DNA of 64,000 nt from Agrobacterium tumefaciens (lineage in GTDB: Bacteria; Pseudomonadota; Alphaproteobacteria; Rhizobiales; Rhizobiaceae): NCBI RefSeq assembly GCF_013318015.2, contig NZ_CP115841.1, positions 372,001-436,000 on the forward strand, in the 5' to 3' direction. How positions within the stretch are numbered: the stretch's first letter is position 1; every line of letters starts with the position of its first letter. Below are positions 45,832 to 57,741 of the stretch, one piece after another. The position numbers and the translations under genes were made by a program. A model generated the notes under the pieces. That model was given only the letters and a program-made list of their open reading frames with translations. It was not told where the DNA came from and searched no databases.

Positions 45832-47247
45832 CTACGCCTTCGTGCCGCCGACGGTGATCTGGTCCATGCGCAGATGCGGCTGGCCGACGCCAACCGGCAC
45901 CCATTGCCCGGCCTTGCCGCAATTGCCGATGCCGGTGTCCAGTTTCGAATCGTTGCCGATCATCGAGACGCGCTTCATTGCGTCCGGCCCGTTGCCGATC
46001 AGCATTGCACCCTTCACCGGCGCGCCGATCTTGCCGTTCTCGATGAGATAAGCCTCGGTGCAGCCGAACACGAACTTGCCTGATGTGATATCCACCTGAC
46101 CGCCACCGAAGGAAACGGCATAGATGCCCTTCTTGACGGAGGAGATGATCTCCTCGGGCGTCTTGTCGCCTGACAGCATGTAGGTGTTGGTCATGCGCGG
46201 CATCGGCACATAGGCATAACCCTGCCGGCGGCCATTGCCTGTCGCCTTTGCACCCATCAGCCGGGCGTTCTGGCGGTCCTGCATGTATCCCACCAGCCTG
46301 CCGTTCTCGATCAGCACATTATAGGCCGACGGTGTTCCCTCGTCGTCGACGGTGAGCGAACCACGGCGGCTGTCGATGGTGCCGTCATCCACCACAGTAA
46401 CACCCGGGGCTGCCACCATCTCGCCCATCAGGCCGGCAAAGGCCGAGGTTTTCTTGCGGTTGAAATCGCCTTCGAGGCCATGGCCCACAGCCTCATGCAG
46501 CATGACGCCGGGCCAGCCGGAGCCGAGAACCACATCCATGGTGCCGGCCGGCGCATCGACGGCGGTCAGGTTGACGAGCGCCTGGCGCAGCGCTTCGTCC
46601 GCACCGCGCTGCCAGTTCTCCGTGGTAATGAAATCGCCAAAGCCGACGCGGCCGCCAATGCCGTAGGAGCCGCTTTCCTGCCTGTCGCCTGCACCTGCGA
46701 CCACGGAAATATTGATACGGGTCATGGGCCTGACATCGCTGACGCGATGGCCATCGGCGCGCAGAATATCCACTACCTGCCAGCTTGCGGAAATCGTCGC
46801 CGTCACCTGTCGGACATTCGCGTCTTTGTCGCGCAAATAGGCGTCGATATCGGTGAGAAGTTTCACCTTCTCCTCGAAGCTCGGGCTGCCGATCGGGTTT
46901 TCGTCGCCATAGAGCTTTTTGTTAGTGCGCTGCGGGGCTGCGGCATAGGAACCGGAATACCCTCTGGTCACGGCGCCAACCGCATCCGAAGCTCGCTTCA
47001 GCGCAGCCTGCGACAGCTCGCCCGCATGGGCGTAGCCAACGGTCTCGCCGGCAACGGCGCGCAGGCCAAAACCCTGGTCGGTATTGAAGGAGCCGCCCTT
47101 GAGGCGGCCGTTGTCGAAGGTCAGCGATTCGGCCTGCGCATGTTCGATGAACAACTCGCCATCGTCTGCGCCGGTGAGCGCTTCCGCGACCAGCTTGCGC
47201 AACTGCGTCTCGTCGCAATCGAAGAGATTTACAAGGTCGTTGGTCAT
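45832..47247 (-). CDS. tldD: Metalloprotease TldD
   Basis: Large subunit of the TldD/TldE zinc protease, which processes peptides such as microcins and degrades the antitoxin CcdA in E. coli. It has 471 residues; the zinc-binding motif HEAVGH is at residues 251-256, followed by GLEGDFNRKKTSAFAG. The C-terminal region GNCGKAGQWVPVGVGQPHLR is also diagnostic. The tldE/pmbA partner is not in this window. ATG 47247 with GGAG upstream; the frame extends to 47313 without a binding site. Confidence 0.95.
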   Translation of the reverse strand: MTNDLVNLFDCDETQLRKLVAEALTGADDGELFIEHAQAESLTFDNGRLKGGSFNTDQGFGLRAVAGETVGYAHAGELSQAALKRASDAVGAVTRGYSGSYAAAPQRTNKKLYGDENPIGSPSFEEKVKLLTDIDAYLRDKDANVRQVTATISASWQVVDILRADGHRVSDVRPMTRINISVVAGAGDRQESGSYGIGGRVGFGDFITTENWQRGADEALRQALVNLTAVDAPAGTMDVVLGSGWPGVMLHEAVGHGLEGDFNRKKTSAFAGLMGEMVAAPGVTVVDDGTIDSRRGSLTVDDEGTPSAYNVLIENGRLVGYMQDRQNARLMGAKATGNGRRQGYAYVPMPRMTNTYMLSGDKTPEEIISSVKKGIYAVSFGGGQVDITSGKFVFGCTEAYLIENGKIGAPVKGAMLIGNGPDAMKRVSMIGNDSKLDTGIGNCGKAGQWVPVGVGQPHLRMDQITVGGTKA

Positions 47248-47326
47248 GGGAGGCTCCAAACTGAATAGTGTCTGGCAAGCATGTAGGATTGTGGGGCGTC
47301 GGTGGCAAGCCAAAGCGTGATTTGGC

Positions 47327-47635
47327 TCAAGTCAGCTTGAATATGAGATGCACGAAAAAAGCCATGGCCACATAGACAGGGACGCTATGGAGAAGAACCA
47401 GCAACGTCAGACGTCCCCAGTGCTCAGGCGGATTCGGCACGACGCGTTCCCAGTGGAACTGCGACAGAATATTCCCAGTGACAATCATAATCAGCATTTG
47501 CGGCTGCGCGTTTCCTACCATGAAATCGGGCAAGAGGCCACTTTCATGAGCAAAGCTCACCGCAAAAGCAAATAGTAGAAGTACCAGAAAAACGCCGCAA
47601 AACTGACGGAGGGTTACCGGTTTTCTATATTTCAT
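47327..47635 (-). CDS. Small membrane protein, AT-richer
   Basis: A 102-residue protein with two or three membrane segments (CGVFLVLLLFAFAVSFAHES, MLIMIVTGNILSQF, LTLLVLLHSVPVYVAMAFFV). I do not recognise the family. The gene and its flanks (47580-47700) are clearly poorer in GC than neighbours, which suggests recent acquisition or weak selection. The ATG start is preceded by AT-rich sequence without a strong binding site. No clear partner nearby. Confidence 0.5.
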   Translation of the reverse strand: MKYRKPVTLRQFCGVFLVLLLFAFAVSFAHESGLLPDFMVGNAQPQMLIMIVTGNILSQFHWERVVPNPPEHWGRLTLLVLLHSVPVYVAMAFFVHLIFKLT

Positions 47636-47704
47636 GATATCCGAAAATAGTTAAAACAATACTTTCATGGTAGAGTTTTAGTCTCTCGGATTCAACCTTA
47701 TTGT

Positions 47705-48229
47705 TTAAGGAAGCGCGTCGTAGCCTTCGGCAAAGCCGGTGAGCTCGATCGGAATACCGACACGATCCTGATCGACGGATTCACGCAGCGCGAAAACCGC
47801 GTTCTTGCCGGCGCGCAGAACCTTCAGCAGCTCGTCGTCAATATCGACCTCGACATAGCAGCCTTCGGAGAAGCAGCGGGTGAAATAGGCGCGGCCAATA
47901 TTGTTGTTGTCGATATAAAGCTCCATGCCGTCCTTCAGGAGCACGCCAAGCGGTGCGAGGATACGCAGGATGCGCGACTTGCGGTCCGCGGTTTTCAGGA
48001 CCACCACCGAAAGCCCCACTTCTGGGCGGTCGTCGGCAATCACGTTCTGCATCAGGGCGCATTGATCTTCGGATGCGCCTGCCGGCTTGTCGCAGATCAC
48101 CGACCATGCTCCATGCGTCGACTTCGGCGTTCCGGGCGGCTGCTGTTGCGCCAGCGCCGCTGCGGCGGGAGCGATGATGGCAAGACCGGCGGCGGCAAGA
48201 AAAGTGCGCGCGAGCGGGGAAAGACGCAT
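47705..48229 (-). CDS. Invasion-associated locus B (IalB) family protein
   Basis: A 174-residue secreted protein. Signal peptide MRLSPLARTFLAAAGLAI with cleavage near AALAQQ; the IalB domain follows (STHGAWSVICDKPAG, CALMQNVIADDRPEVGLSVV, GRAYFTRCFSEGCYVEVDID), with four cysteines. In Bartonella IalB contributes to erythrocyte invasion; in rhizobia the family is common and its role is unclear. The start at 48229 has AGAGG 6 bases upstream. An open frame continues to 49432 across ctaC, but that is antisense shadow. Confidence 0.85.
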   Translation of the reverse strand: MRLSPLARTFLAAAGLAIIAPAAAALAQQQPPGTPKSTHGAWSVICDKPAGASEDQCALMQNVIADDRPEVGLSVVVLKTADRKSRILRILAPLGVLLKDGMELYIDNNNIGRAYFTRCFSEGCYVEVDIDDELLKVLRAGKNAVFALRESVDQDRVGIPIELTGFAEGYDALP

Positions 48230-48299
48230 GGATACCTCTGGGATTCGAATCAGTGCGGCTATTTTGACGCCATAATCCGGAAAAAAAAGCCTTGGTACC

Positions 48300-48479
48300 T
48301 CAATTCCAGCCGAGTTGGGCGGAAATAGGACCTGTTGCCGGGTGCAGGCGCCTGATTTGACCGTGCGGCAGCCGGTGCCTGTTGGCTGAAGCCTGCTGCA
48401 AAAGCGCTGCCAGCAGGGGCTGCGCCGGATTTTGACCATTGCCAAGCGCGCCTGAAATATCTTGCAGGATACGGGACAT
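48300..48479 (-). CDS. Doubtful short reading frame
   Basis: A possible 59-residue protein (MSRILQDISGALGNGQNPAQ, then LLAALLQQASANR). The start slightly resembles YidB/DUF937 proteins, which are longer; if related, this is a truncated remnant. Binding site weak. It may be non-coding. Confidence 0.2.
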   Translation of the reverse strand: MSRILQDISGALGNGQNPAQPLLAALLQQASANRHRLPHGQIRRLHPATGPISAQLGWN

Positions 48480-48602
48480 GGGAAACTCGGCTGCGACGAA
48501 CAATGGTGAAATTGGCTGACATCCGTGTCCTTACGCATATTGCGGCAGAGGACAAACTGTGGTTTGAAGTTAGTACCATAAGCATGGATTCTGCGTCTGT
48601 AA

Positions 48603-48616
48603 TTGATCAAGATCAG
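48603..48616. promoter_or_regulatory. FNR/FixK-like box before ctaC
   Basis: TTGAT-CAAG-ATCAG matches the anaerobox TTGAT-N4-ATCAA in 9 of 10 defined positions. It ends 21 bases before the ctaC GTG start, so a bound regulator would probably repress the aa3 oxidase at low oxygen (inference). Confidence 0.5.
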
Positions 48617-48637
48617 ACGCGTGAGGGAGAGGGTACC

Positions 48638-51261
<2,624 letters not shown>

Positions 51262-51642
51262 ATGCCGGACCGGAGTGCGCGGGCAGGGCTTGCGAACTCC
51301 GGAAGCTGAAAAGAGGGGATGGTGTGGGCTTATCCGCGCCGTTTCCCTTGAGGCGGACGGAGTCTGCTGCTGCGTGAGGCATTTTGTCCAAGCGAAGCTT
51401 TTCGTGCGACATGATAAAAGCCAAGTACTGCCACTATGAATGGGCAGACGCAGCAGGGCGACGGAACGGGCGTGGCGATATGCCAGGCGCATGGCATCGG
51501 GTCTTTGACCCCGGTGCTGCTCGTGCCGGAACGTTCGGACCAATGAATTGACGCACCGTGCACGCCGAAAACGACACTCTGTTTTCGGGCTGGTGCAAGG
51601 GATGCCGCGGCAAGCGGCATCTGAAGAAAAACAGGATACGAA
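51262..51642. other. 381-base intergenic gap inside the oxidase operon
   Basis: No gene recognised. It contains the hairpin GATGCCGC-GGCAA-GCGGCATC (51601-51621) 21 bases before ctaB and a small GGGTC-TTT-GACCC stem near 51505. Such a long gap within a cytochrome oxidase operon is odd; it may hold a second promoter for the assembly genes. Confidence 0.45.
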
Positions 51643-52596
51643 ATGACCGTCATCGACAATCGCGAAATGCTTGGCCTGGAAAGCTCCGAACTTTCGGAAG
51701 CCGGCGCGCGCGATTATTTCGAGTTGCTGAAACCGCGCGTCATGTCGCTCGTCGTCTTCACGGCGTTTGCGGGCCTCGTGCTGGCGCCGGGCCACATCAA
51801 CCCGGTCCTCGGCCTCATCGCCATTCTCTGTATTGCCGTCGGTGCCGGCGCATCCGGCGCGCTCAACATGTGGTACGATGCAGATATCGACGCCGTGATG
51901 AGCCGCACCGCCAAGCGGCCGATCCCGTCCGGCCGCGTAGCACCTGGCGAGGCCCTGGCCTTCGGGCTGACGCTCTCGGCCTTTTCGGTGGTCATCCTCG
52001 GGCTTGCGGTCAACTGGTTCTCCGCCGGACTGCTCGCCTTCACCATTTTCTTCTACGCCGTCGTTTATACGATGTGGCTGAAACGCTCGACACCGCAGAA
52101 CATCGTCATTGGTGGTGCTGCCGGCGCTTTCCCGCCCATGCTTGGCTGGGCCTGCGTCACCGGCGGCGTTTCGCTTGATAGCGTCATCCTCTTCCTCATC
52201 ATCTTCTTGTGGACACCAGCCCATTTCTGGGCGCTGGCGCTGTTCAAGATGCGCGACTACGGCTCCGTCGGCATTCCGATGATGCCGAACGTGGCGGGCG
52301 AGCGCTCCACCAAGAACCAGATGATCGTTTACGCCGTGCTGACGGCTGCAGTTGCGGTCGCGCCGTATTTCACCGGTCTGGCGAGCCTCGGTTATGGCAT
52401 TTTCGCCGCCGTGCTGAGCGCGATCTTTGTGTACTGTTCGCTCGATGTCCGGCGCATGCCTGACGGTGACGAAAAAATGCTGCCCGCCAAGAAGATGTTC
52501 GCCTATTCGGTGCTTTACCTCTTCGCCATCTTCTCCGGCCTTTTGGCCGATCATTTCGCTCCGGCCCTGAAAGCCGTGATTTCGGGAGTTTTTTGA
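51643..52596 (+). CDS. ctaB: Heme O synthase (protoheme IX farnesyltransferase)
   Basis: Transfers a farnesyl group to heme B to give heme O, the precursor of heme A. It has 317 residues and about nine membrane helices. The prenyltransferase aspartate motif [19 protein letters not shown] is at about residue 75, and the second conserved region is [14 protein letters not shown]. Its ATG follows AGGATACGAA. The stop overlaps the start of the next gene by one base (TGATG). Confidence 0.96.
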   Translation: MTVIDNREMLGLESSELSEAGARDYFELLKPRVMSLVVFTAFAGLVLAPGHINPVLGLIAILCIAVGAGASGALNMWYDADIDAVMSRTAKRPIPSGRVAPGEALAFGLTLSAFSVVILGLAVNWFSAGLLAFTIFFYAVVYTMWLKRSTPQNIVIGGAAGAFPPMLGWACVTGGVSLDSVILFLIIFLWTPAHFWALALFKMRDYGSVGIPMMPNVAGERSTKNQMIVYAVLTAAVAVAPYFTGLASLGYGIFAAVLSAIFVYCSLDVRRMPDGDEKMLPAKKMFAYSVLYLFAIFSGLLADHFAPALKAVISGVF

Positions 52597-52727
52597 TGGA
52601 AACCGTGGAACTGAGCGCGGCGCAGAAAAAATCGAGGCGCGGGCGCAACGTCGCGCTCGGCGTCTTGCTCGCCGGTTTGGTGGTGCTGTTTTACGTCATC
52701 ACCATCATCAAGATCGGTTCGCATTGA
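52596..52727 (+). CDS. ctaF: CtaF/CoxF-type small membrane protein (43 aa)
   Basis: A very short gene, coding for a 43-residue protein. It has a charged N-terminus ([18 protein letters not shown]) and one membrane helix (VALGVLLAGLVVLFYVITII). Its start codon shares a base with the ctaB stop (TGATG), which is strong evidence for translation. A protein of this kind lies between ctaB and ctaG in many alphaproteobacteria and is annotated CoxF/CtaF; it is thought to be a small assembly or accessory factor of the aa3 oxidase. Too short to be found by length filters. Confidence 0.85.
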   Translation: METVELSAAQKKSRRGRNVALGVLLAGLVVLFYVITIIKIGSH

Positions 52728-52769
52728 CGGCCTGACAGTGAGGGCATGATCGGAGGAGAGGAGGGGGAC

Positions 52770-53399
52770 ATGGCGAATACTGGGGCAAATATCGGGGCAG
52801 ACAAGGCAACGGCCGGCACGCAGCGGGTGAGCAATCGCTCCATCCTCGTGCTCTGTCTCGTCTTTTTCTGCGCTATGATCGGCATGGCCTATGCCGCCGT
52901 TCCGCTCTACAGCCTGTTCTGCCGCGTCACTGGCTATAACGGCACGACCCAGCGCGTCGAGCAATATTCCGACGTCATTCTCGACAAAACCATCAACGTC
53001 ACCTTCGACGCCAATACGTCGAATGGCCTCAACTGGGATTTCCGCCCGGTCGACAAGCTGGTCACGCCGAAAATCGGCGAGACTGTGCAGATCAATTTCA
53101 AGGCGACGAACCGCTCAGCGGTGGCAACCACGGGCACGGCGGTCTTTAACGTCACGCCCATGGAAGCAGGCGCTTATTTCAACAAGGTGGAGTGTTTCTG
53201 CTTCACTGAAACGACGCTTCAGCCGGGCGAAACGCTCGAAATGCCGGTGGTGTTTTTCATCGATCCGGATATCGCCACGGCGCGCGAAACGAAGAACATT
53301 CATACTTTGACGCTGTCCTATACGTTTTATCCGGCCAAAACCGAAAAACCGGTTGCGTCCTTGCCGGTAAAGACTGAATCTGGCGAAAGCAAATTGTGA
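52770..53399 (+). CDS. ctaG: Cytochrome c oxidase assembly protein CtaG (Cox11)
   Basis: Copper chaperone that delivers CuB to subunit I. It has 209 residues: one N-terminal membrane helix ([20 protein letters not shown], residues 22-41) and a periplasmic immunoglobulin-like domain with the copper motif [12 protein letters not shown] (CFCF). ATG 52770 has GGAGGGGAC directly before it; an in-frame ATG at 52746 has no binding site. Confidence 0.95.
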   Translation: MANTGANIGADKATAGTQRVSNRSILVLCLVFFCAMIGMAYAAVPLYSLFCRVTGYNGTTQRVEQYSDVILDKTINVTFDANTSNGLNWDFRPVDKLVTPKIGETVQINFKATNRSAVATTGTAVFNVTPMEAGAYFNKVECFCFTETTLQPGETLEMPVVFFIDPDIATARETKNIHTLTLSYTFYPAKTEKPVASLPVKTESGESKL

Positions 53400-53462
53400 G
53401 AGGAGACTCGGGCCTTTTGAGCAGGGCCGGGTCTGGGAAGAGATACCAGGGGATTGTCACAC

Positions 53463-54338
53463 ATGGCAGATACGCATCAAAAGAACCACGACTACCACAT
53501 CATAGATCCAAGCCCCTGGCCGCTTCTGGCCTCGATCGGCGCCTTCATTCTGACCTTCGGCGGCGTCTGTTACATGCGTTACCTGTCGGCTGGCTCCTTC
53601 AAGCTGTTCGGCATGGAACTGGCCAATCCCTGGCTGTTTTATATCGGTCTCGTCATCGTGCTCTACACCATGTACGCATGGTGGGCAGACACGATCAAGG
53701 AAGCCAATGAGGGTAGCCACACCCGCGTCGTTTCGCTTCACCTGCGTTACGGCATGATCATGTTCATCGCCTCTGAGGTGATGTTCTTCGTCGCGTGGTT
53801 CTGGGCCTATTTCGATGCCAGCCTTTATCCGCACGAGGCCATTCAGGCGTCGCGCCTCGAATATACCGGCGGTCAGTGGCCGCCAAAGGGCATCGAGGTC
53901 ATCGATCCCTGGCACCTGCCGCTCTACAACACCGTCATCCTGCTTTTGTCGGGCACCTGCGTCACCTGGGCGCACCATGCCCTGCTGCACAATGACCGCA
54001 AGGGGCTGATCACCGGTCTCGTCCTCACCGTTGCCCTCGGCGTCCTGTTCTCGACCGTGCAGGTTTACGAATACATGCACGCCCCGTTCGACTTCAAGAA
54101 CTCGATCTATGGTGCGACCTTCTTCATGGCGACCGGCTTCCACGGTTTCCACGTTTTCGTCGGCACGGTTTTCCTGCTGGTCTGCCTGCTGCGCGCCATT
54201 GCCGGCGGTTTCACGCCGAAACAGCATTTCGGCTTCGAAGCGGCTGCCTGGTACTGGCACTTCGTTGACGTCGTCTGGCTGTTCCTGTTCTTCGCGATCT
54301 ACATCTGGGGCGGCTGGGGCGCGCCGCTGGCGGAGTGA
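53463..54338 (+). CDS. ctaE: Cytochrome c oxidase subunit III
   Basis: Core subunit with seven membrane helices, 291 residues. Visible motifs: HDYHIIDPSPWPLLASIGAF at the N-terminus; MIMFIASEVMFFVAWFWAYFD with the conserved Glu in helix III; GTCVTWAHHALL; and the C-terminal WYWHFVDVVWLFLFFAIYIW. ATG 53463. Last of the oxidase core genes, followed by a hairpin. Confidence 0.96.
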   Translation: MADTHQKNHDYHIIDPSPWPLLASIGAFILTFGGVCYMRYLSAGSFKLFGMELANPWLFYIGLVIVLYTMYAWWADTIKEANEGSHTRVVSLHLRYGMIMFIASEVMFFVAWFWAYFDASLYPHEAIQASRLEYTGGQWPPKGIEVIDPWHLPLYNTVILLLSGTCVTWAHHALLHNDRKGLITGLVLTVALGVLFSTVQVYEYMHAPFDFKNSIYGATFFMATGFHGFHVFVGTVFLLVCLLRAIAGGFTPKQHFGFEAAAWYWHFVDVVWLFLFFAIYIWGGWGAPLAE

Positions 54339-54360
54339 TGCGGTTTGTTTTCTGACTCGG

Positions 54361-54389
54361 AGGGCGGCATCTGCCGCCCTTTGTGTTTA
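54361..54389 (+). terminator. Hairpin after ctaE
   Basis: GGGCGGCA/TGCCGCCC stem with loop TC, followed by TTTGTGTTT. Probably ends part of the oxidase transcript before DUF983/surf1; the T-run is short. Confidence 0.65.
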
Positions 54390-54438
54390 AACAGGCGGGC
54401 CGGACGGAGGTTTAACCGGCCCAAGGCGGGAGGCCATC

Positions 54439-54825
54439 ATGTCTGAACCCGGAAACGGCGGCTTTGCGCCGGTGGACCCAATAAAAGTCGGGCTGAAGGG
54501 CTGCTGCCCGCGTTGCGGCAATGGCAGGCTGTTCGACGGCTTCCTGACCCCGAAACCCGCATGCAGCGCCTGCGGGCTGGATTATGGCTTTGCCGATGCG
54601 GGCGAAGGCCCGGCCGTCTTTGTCATGCTGATCGTCGGTTTCCTTGTCGTCGGGCTGGCGCTTTGGTTCGATCAGCGTTTTGCGCCACCCGTCTGGGTGC
54701 ATGCCATGCTCTGGTTGCCTTTCGCGGTGATCGTCTCCCTCGTGCTGCTGCGCAAGATGAAGGGCATCATGATTGCGCTGCAATACCGCAACAATGCAAG
54801 CGAAGGCAGGCTTGATCGTGAATGA
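54439..54825 (+). CDS. DUF983 family membrane protein
   Basis: A 128-residue protein with an N-terminal zinc-ribbon-like region (GCCPRCGNGRLFDGFLT, CSACGLDYGF: CxxC twice) and two membrane helices (FVMLIVGFLVVGLALWFDQR and VHAMLWLPFAVIVSLVLL). DUF983 genes commonly lie in cytochrome oxidase clusters, as here between ctaE and surf1; function unknown. Slight overlap-free coupling with surf1, gap 10 bases. Confidence 0.85.
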   Translation: MSEPGNGGFAPVDPIKVGLKGCCPRCGNGRLFDGFLTPKPACSACGLDYGFADAGEGPAVFVMLIVGFLVVGLALWFDQRFAPPVWVHAMLWLPFAVIVSLVLLRKMKGIMIALQYRNNASEGRLDRE

Positions 54826-54835
54826 GGTTTCCCAC

Positions 54836-55570
54836 ATGAAGGCGGCGGAAAGACGCATCTGGTTTGCCGCGCCGCTCGTCCTTTTGGCACTTGCCATCCT
54901 TCTCGGGCTAGGCACATGGCAGGTGAAGCGGCTTTACTGGAAAGAAGCGCTGATTGCCGATATCCAGGCGCGGCGCAACGCAAGTCCGGCCACGCTCTCG
55001 CAGATCGAGGTCATTGCCAAAAGCGGCGGCGAAATTGAATATCGCAGGGTCAACGTTTCCGGCGTTTTCGATCATGCCCGCGAGCGGCATTTCTTCGCCA
55101 CCCACGAGGGCAGAACCGGCTATTACATCTATACTCCGCTGTCGCTTGCCGATGGCCGCATCCTCTTCGTCAATCGCGGCTTCGTGCCTTTTGAGATGAA
55201 GGAGGCGACGAAGCGGCCTGAAGGGCAGGTCGCTGGCGAGGTGGAGATCAAGGGGCTGGCGCGCGCGCCGCTCGTTGCAAAACCGTCTTCCCTGCTGCCG
55301 GATAACGATATCGCCAAGAACATCTTCTACTGGAAGGATCTGGCGGCCATGGCGTCGAGCACCGATATCCCGCCCAACAGGCTGGTCAACCTGTTCGTGG
55401 ATGCCGACGATGCGCCGAACCCCGGCGGCTGGCCACAGGGCGGCGTGACGCTGATAGATTTGCCCAACAATCACCTGCAATATGCGATAACGTGGTATGG
55501 TCTGGCGGCGGCCCTTGTCATCGTCGCCGGTTTTGCCTATTTCCGGAACGGTAAGGCGCAAGGTGAATAA
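54836..55570 (+). CDS. SURF1 family oxidase assembly factor
   Basis: Heme a-binding chaperone for insertion of heme a into subunit I. It has 244 residues with a membrane helix near each end (WFAAPLVLLALAILLGLGTW and AITWYGLAAALVIVAGFAYF) and a periplasmic domain holding EYRRVNVSGVFDHARERHFF, RILFVNRGFVP, and a C-terminal NNHLQYAITWYGLA. ATG 54836 has GAGG upstream; the frame is open to 54773 inside the DUF983 gene. Confidence 0.93.
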   Translation: MKAAERRIWFAAPLVLLALAILLGLGTWQVKRLYWKEALIADIQARRNASPATLSQIEVIAKSGGEIEYRRVNVSGVFDHARERHFFATHEGRTGYYIYTPLSLADGRILFVNRGFVPFEMKEATKRPEGQVAGEVEIKGLARAPLVAKPSSLLPDNDIAKNIFYWKDLAAMASSTDIPPNRLVNLFVDADDAPNPGGWPQGGVTLIDLPNNHLQYAITWYGLAAALVIVAGFAYFRNGKAQGE

Positions 55571-55633
55571 CGCGCGCCCTGTCCGGTAAGGCTGGCTACC
55601 GGGCAAGGGCAAGGAGCACGCCAAGGAGCACGA

Positions 55634-56680
55634 ATGAACATCGCCGTTTCCAAACCCCCTTTGACGATAAGGCTGTGCGGACCGCGCGGCTTTTGCGCGG
55701 GCGTGGACCGGGCGATCCAGATCGTCGTGCTGGCGCTGAAAGCCTATGGCGCGCCGGTCTATGTCCGCCACGAAATCGTTCATAATCGATACGTGGTCGA
55801 GGGGCTGGAAGCCAAGGGCGCGATTTTCGTCGAGGAACTGCACGAAATCCCCACCGAGCATCGCGAGCAGCCGGTGGTCTTTTCCGCCCATGGTGTGCCC
55901 AAATCCGTGCCGGAGGATGCGCAGGCGCGCAACCTGTTTTATCTCGATGCCACATGCCCGCTCGTCTCCAAGGTCCATAAGCAGGCCATGCGCCACCAGC
56001 GCCTCGGCCGCCATGTCGTGTTGATCGGCCATGCCGGTCACCCTGAGGTCATCGGCACCATGGGCCAGCTGCCCGAAGGTACTGTTTCGCTGGTCGAGAC
56101 GGTGGAGGATGCCGGCACCTATGAACCGGTGGACCGAGAAAACCTCGGTTTCGTTACCCAGACAACGCTGTCTGTCGATGATACCGCAGGCGTTATTGCC
56201 CGGTTGCAGGAACGTTTTCCGGCCATTCAGGCGCCCGCCGCCGACAGCATTTGTTACGCCACCACCAACCGTCAGGATGCGGTGAAGCAGGCGGCCCCCG
56301 GCTGCGATCTCTTCATCGTGGTCGGCGCGCCCAATTCGTCAAACTCGAAGCGGCTGGTGGAAGTGGCGCTGCGCGCTGGCGCCAAACATTCAGTTCTGGT
56401 GCAGCGTGCGGCGGAAATCGACTGGGATGCGATCGGCGATATCCGCACCGTCGGTCTTTCGGCGGGCGCTTCCGCGCCGGAGGTCATCGTTGATGAGATC
56501 ATCGAAGCCTTCAAGGCGCGTTTCGATACGACGCTAGATCTGGCCGTCACGGTGGAGGAAACGGAACATTTCCTCGTCAACCGCGAACTGCGCAGCATCG
56601 AGCTGACGACGGACGACATGGCTTTCGTGAACGGCAATGCCAGCAATGCCCTGCCACCGAAAGCCGCCACTGGCGCCTAG
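55634..56680 (+). CDS. ispH: 4-hydroxy-3-methylbut-2-enyl diphosphate reductase
   Basis: 4Fe-4S enzyme that makes IPP and DMAPP in the last step of the MEP pathway. Three cluster cysteines are visible: Cys21 ([13 protein letters not shown]), Cys108 ([13 protein letters not shown]) and Cys207 ([11 protein letters not shown]). The substrate motif NSSNSKRL follows. At 348 residues it is somewhat longer than E. coli IspH (316) because of a C-terminal tail. Functional partner of dxs at 28 kb. A bulged hairpin lies before thrB. Confidence 0.97.
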   Translation: MNIAVSKPPLTIRLCGPRGFCAGVDRAIQIVVLALKAYGAPVYVRHEIVHNRYVVEGLEAKGAIFVEELHEIPTEHREQPVVFSAHGVPKSVPEDAQARNLFYLDATCPLVSKVHKQAMRHQRLGRHVVLIGHAGHPEVIGTMGQLPEGTVSLVETVEDAGTYEPVDRENLGFVTQTTLSVDDTAGVIARLQERFPAIQAPAADSICYATTNRQDAVKQAAPGCDLFIVVGAPNSSNSKRLVEVALRAGAKHSVLVQRAAEIDWDAIGDIRTVGLSAGASAPEVIVDEIIEAFKARFDTTLDLAVTVEETEHFLVNRELRSIELTTDDMAFVNGNASNALPPKAATGA

Positions 56681-56683
56681 ACC

Positions 56684-56730
56684 GGGATGGCGAGATATGT
56701 GAGTGGTTCCCACCGCGCACATCTCATCCC
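56684..56730 (+). other. Bulged hairpin between ispH and thrB
   Basis: GGGATG and AGAT...GTG pair with CAC, ATCT and CATCCC across two bulges, around an inner GTGG/CCAC stem. Followed by CTCTTCAGATTTTC. It may be a weak terminator or processing site. Confidence 0.4.
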
Positions 56731-56772
56731 CTCTTCAGATTTTCACTCCATCCTTCATCAAGAGATTTGAAA

Positions 56773-57741
56773 TTGGCAGTTTATACGGACATCACCGAAG
56801 ATGATCTGAGGAATTTCCTCATACAATACGACGTTGGCAGCCTCACATCCTATAAGGGCATTGCCGAAGGCGTCGAAAACTCCAATTTCCTGCTGCATAC
56901 GACGAAGGATCCGCTGATCCTGACGCTTTACGAAAAGCGCGTGGAAAAATCCGATCTGCCGTTCTTCCTCGGTCTCATGCAGCATCTGGCCGCCAAGGGT
57001 CTGTCCTGCCCCTTGCCGCTGCCGCGCAAGGACGGGGAACTGCTGGGCGAATTGTCCGGCCGCCCGGCGGCGCTGATCTCCTTCCTTGAAGGCATGTGGC
57101 TGCGAAAACCGGAAGCGAAACATTGCCGGGAAGTCGGCAAGGCCCTGGCCGCCATGCATCTTGCCGGTGAGGGGTTCGAGATCAAGCGCCCCAATGCACT
57201 CTCCGTCGATGGCTGGAAGGTGCTGTGGGACAAGTCTGAAGACCGCGCCGACGAGGTGGAGAAGGGCTTGAAGCAAGAGATCCGCCCGGAAATCGATTAT
57301 CTCGCCGCCCATTGGCCGAAGGATTTGCCCGCGGGCGTCATCCATGCCGACCTGTTTCAGGACAACGTTTTTTTCCTCGGTGACGAGCTTTCCGGCCTGA
57401 TCGATTTTTACTTCGCCTGCAACGACCTGCTCGCCTATGACGTGTCGATCTGCCTCAATGCCTGGTGCTTCGAGAAGGATGGCTCTTATAACGTCACCAA
57501 GGGCAAGGCGCTGCTGGAAGGTTACCAGTCGGTGCGTCCGTTGAGCGAGGCGGAACTGGATGCCATGCCGCTTCTGGCACGCGGCTCGGCGCTGCGCTTC
57601 TTCCTGACTCGCCTCTATGACTGGCTGACGACGCCGGCGGGCGCGCTGGTGGTGAAGAAAGACCCGCTGGAATATCTGCGCAAGCTGCGGTTCCACCGCT
57701 CCATCAGTCATGTCGCCGAATACGGGCTGGTTGGCGAATGA
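56773..57741 (+). CDS. thrB: Homoserine kinase (APH-like ThrB)
   Basis: Phosphorylates homoserine in threonine synthesis. It is the alphaproteobacterial type with an aminoglycoside-phosphotransferase fold, 322 residues, unlike the GHMP-type ThrB of E. coli. Motifs: [20 protein letters not shown], the catalytic loop [15 protein letters not shown] and the metal Asp in GLIDFYFAC. It starts with TTG at 56773 (family MAVYTDI start), with AAGAG upstream; TTG 56767 is an alternative. Overlaps rnhA by 4 bases (ATGA). Confidence 0.94.
   Translation: MAVYTDITEDDLRNFLIQYDVGSLTSYKGIAEGVENSNFLLHTTKDPLILTLYEKRVEKSDLPFFLGLMQHLAAKGLSCPLPLPRKDGELLGELSGRPAALISFLEGMWLRKPEAKHCREVGKALAAMHLAGEGFEIKRPNALSVDGWKVLWDKSEDRADEVEKGLKQEIRPEIDYLAAHWPKDLPAGVIHADLFQDNVFFLGDELSGLIDFYFACNDLLAYDVSICLNAWCFEKDGSYNVTKGKALLEGYQSVRPLSEAELDAMPLLARGSALRFFLTRLYDWLTTPAGALVVKKDPLEYLRKLRFHRSISHVAEYGLVGE

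Larger units (their letters stand above)
48230..48637. other. Divergent gap before ctaC
   Basis: 408 bases. It holds the ctaC control region at its right end and, on the minus strand, a 59-codon frame listed separately. No RNA gene is evident. Confidence 0.45.
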
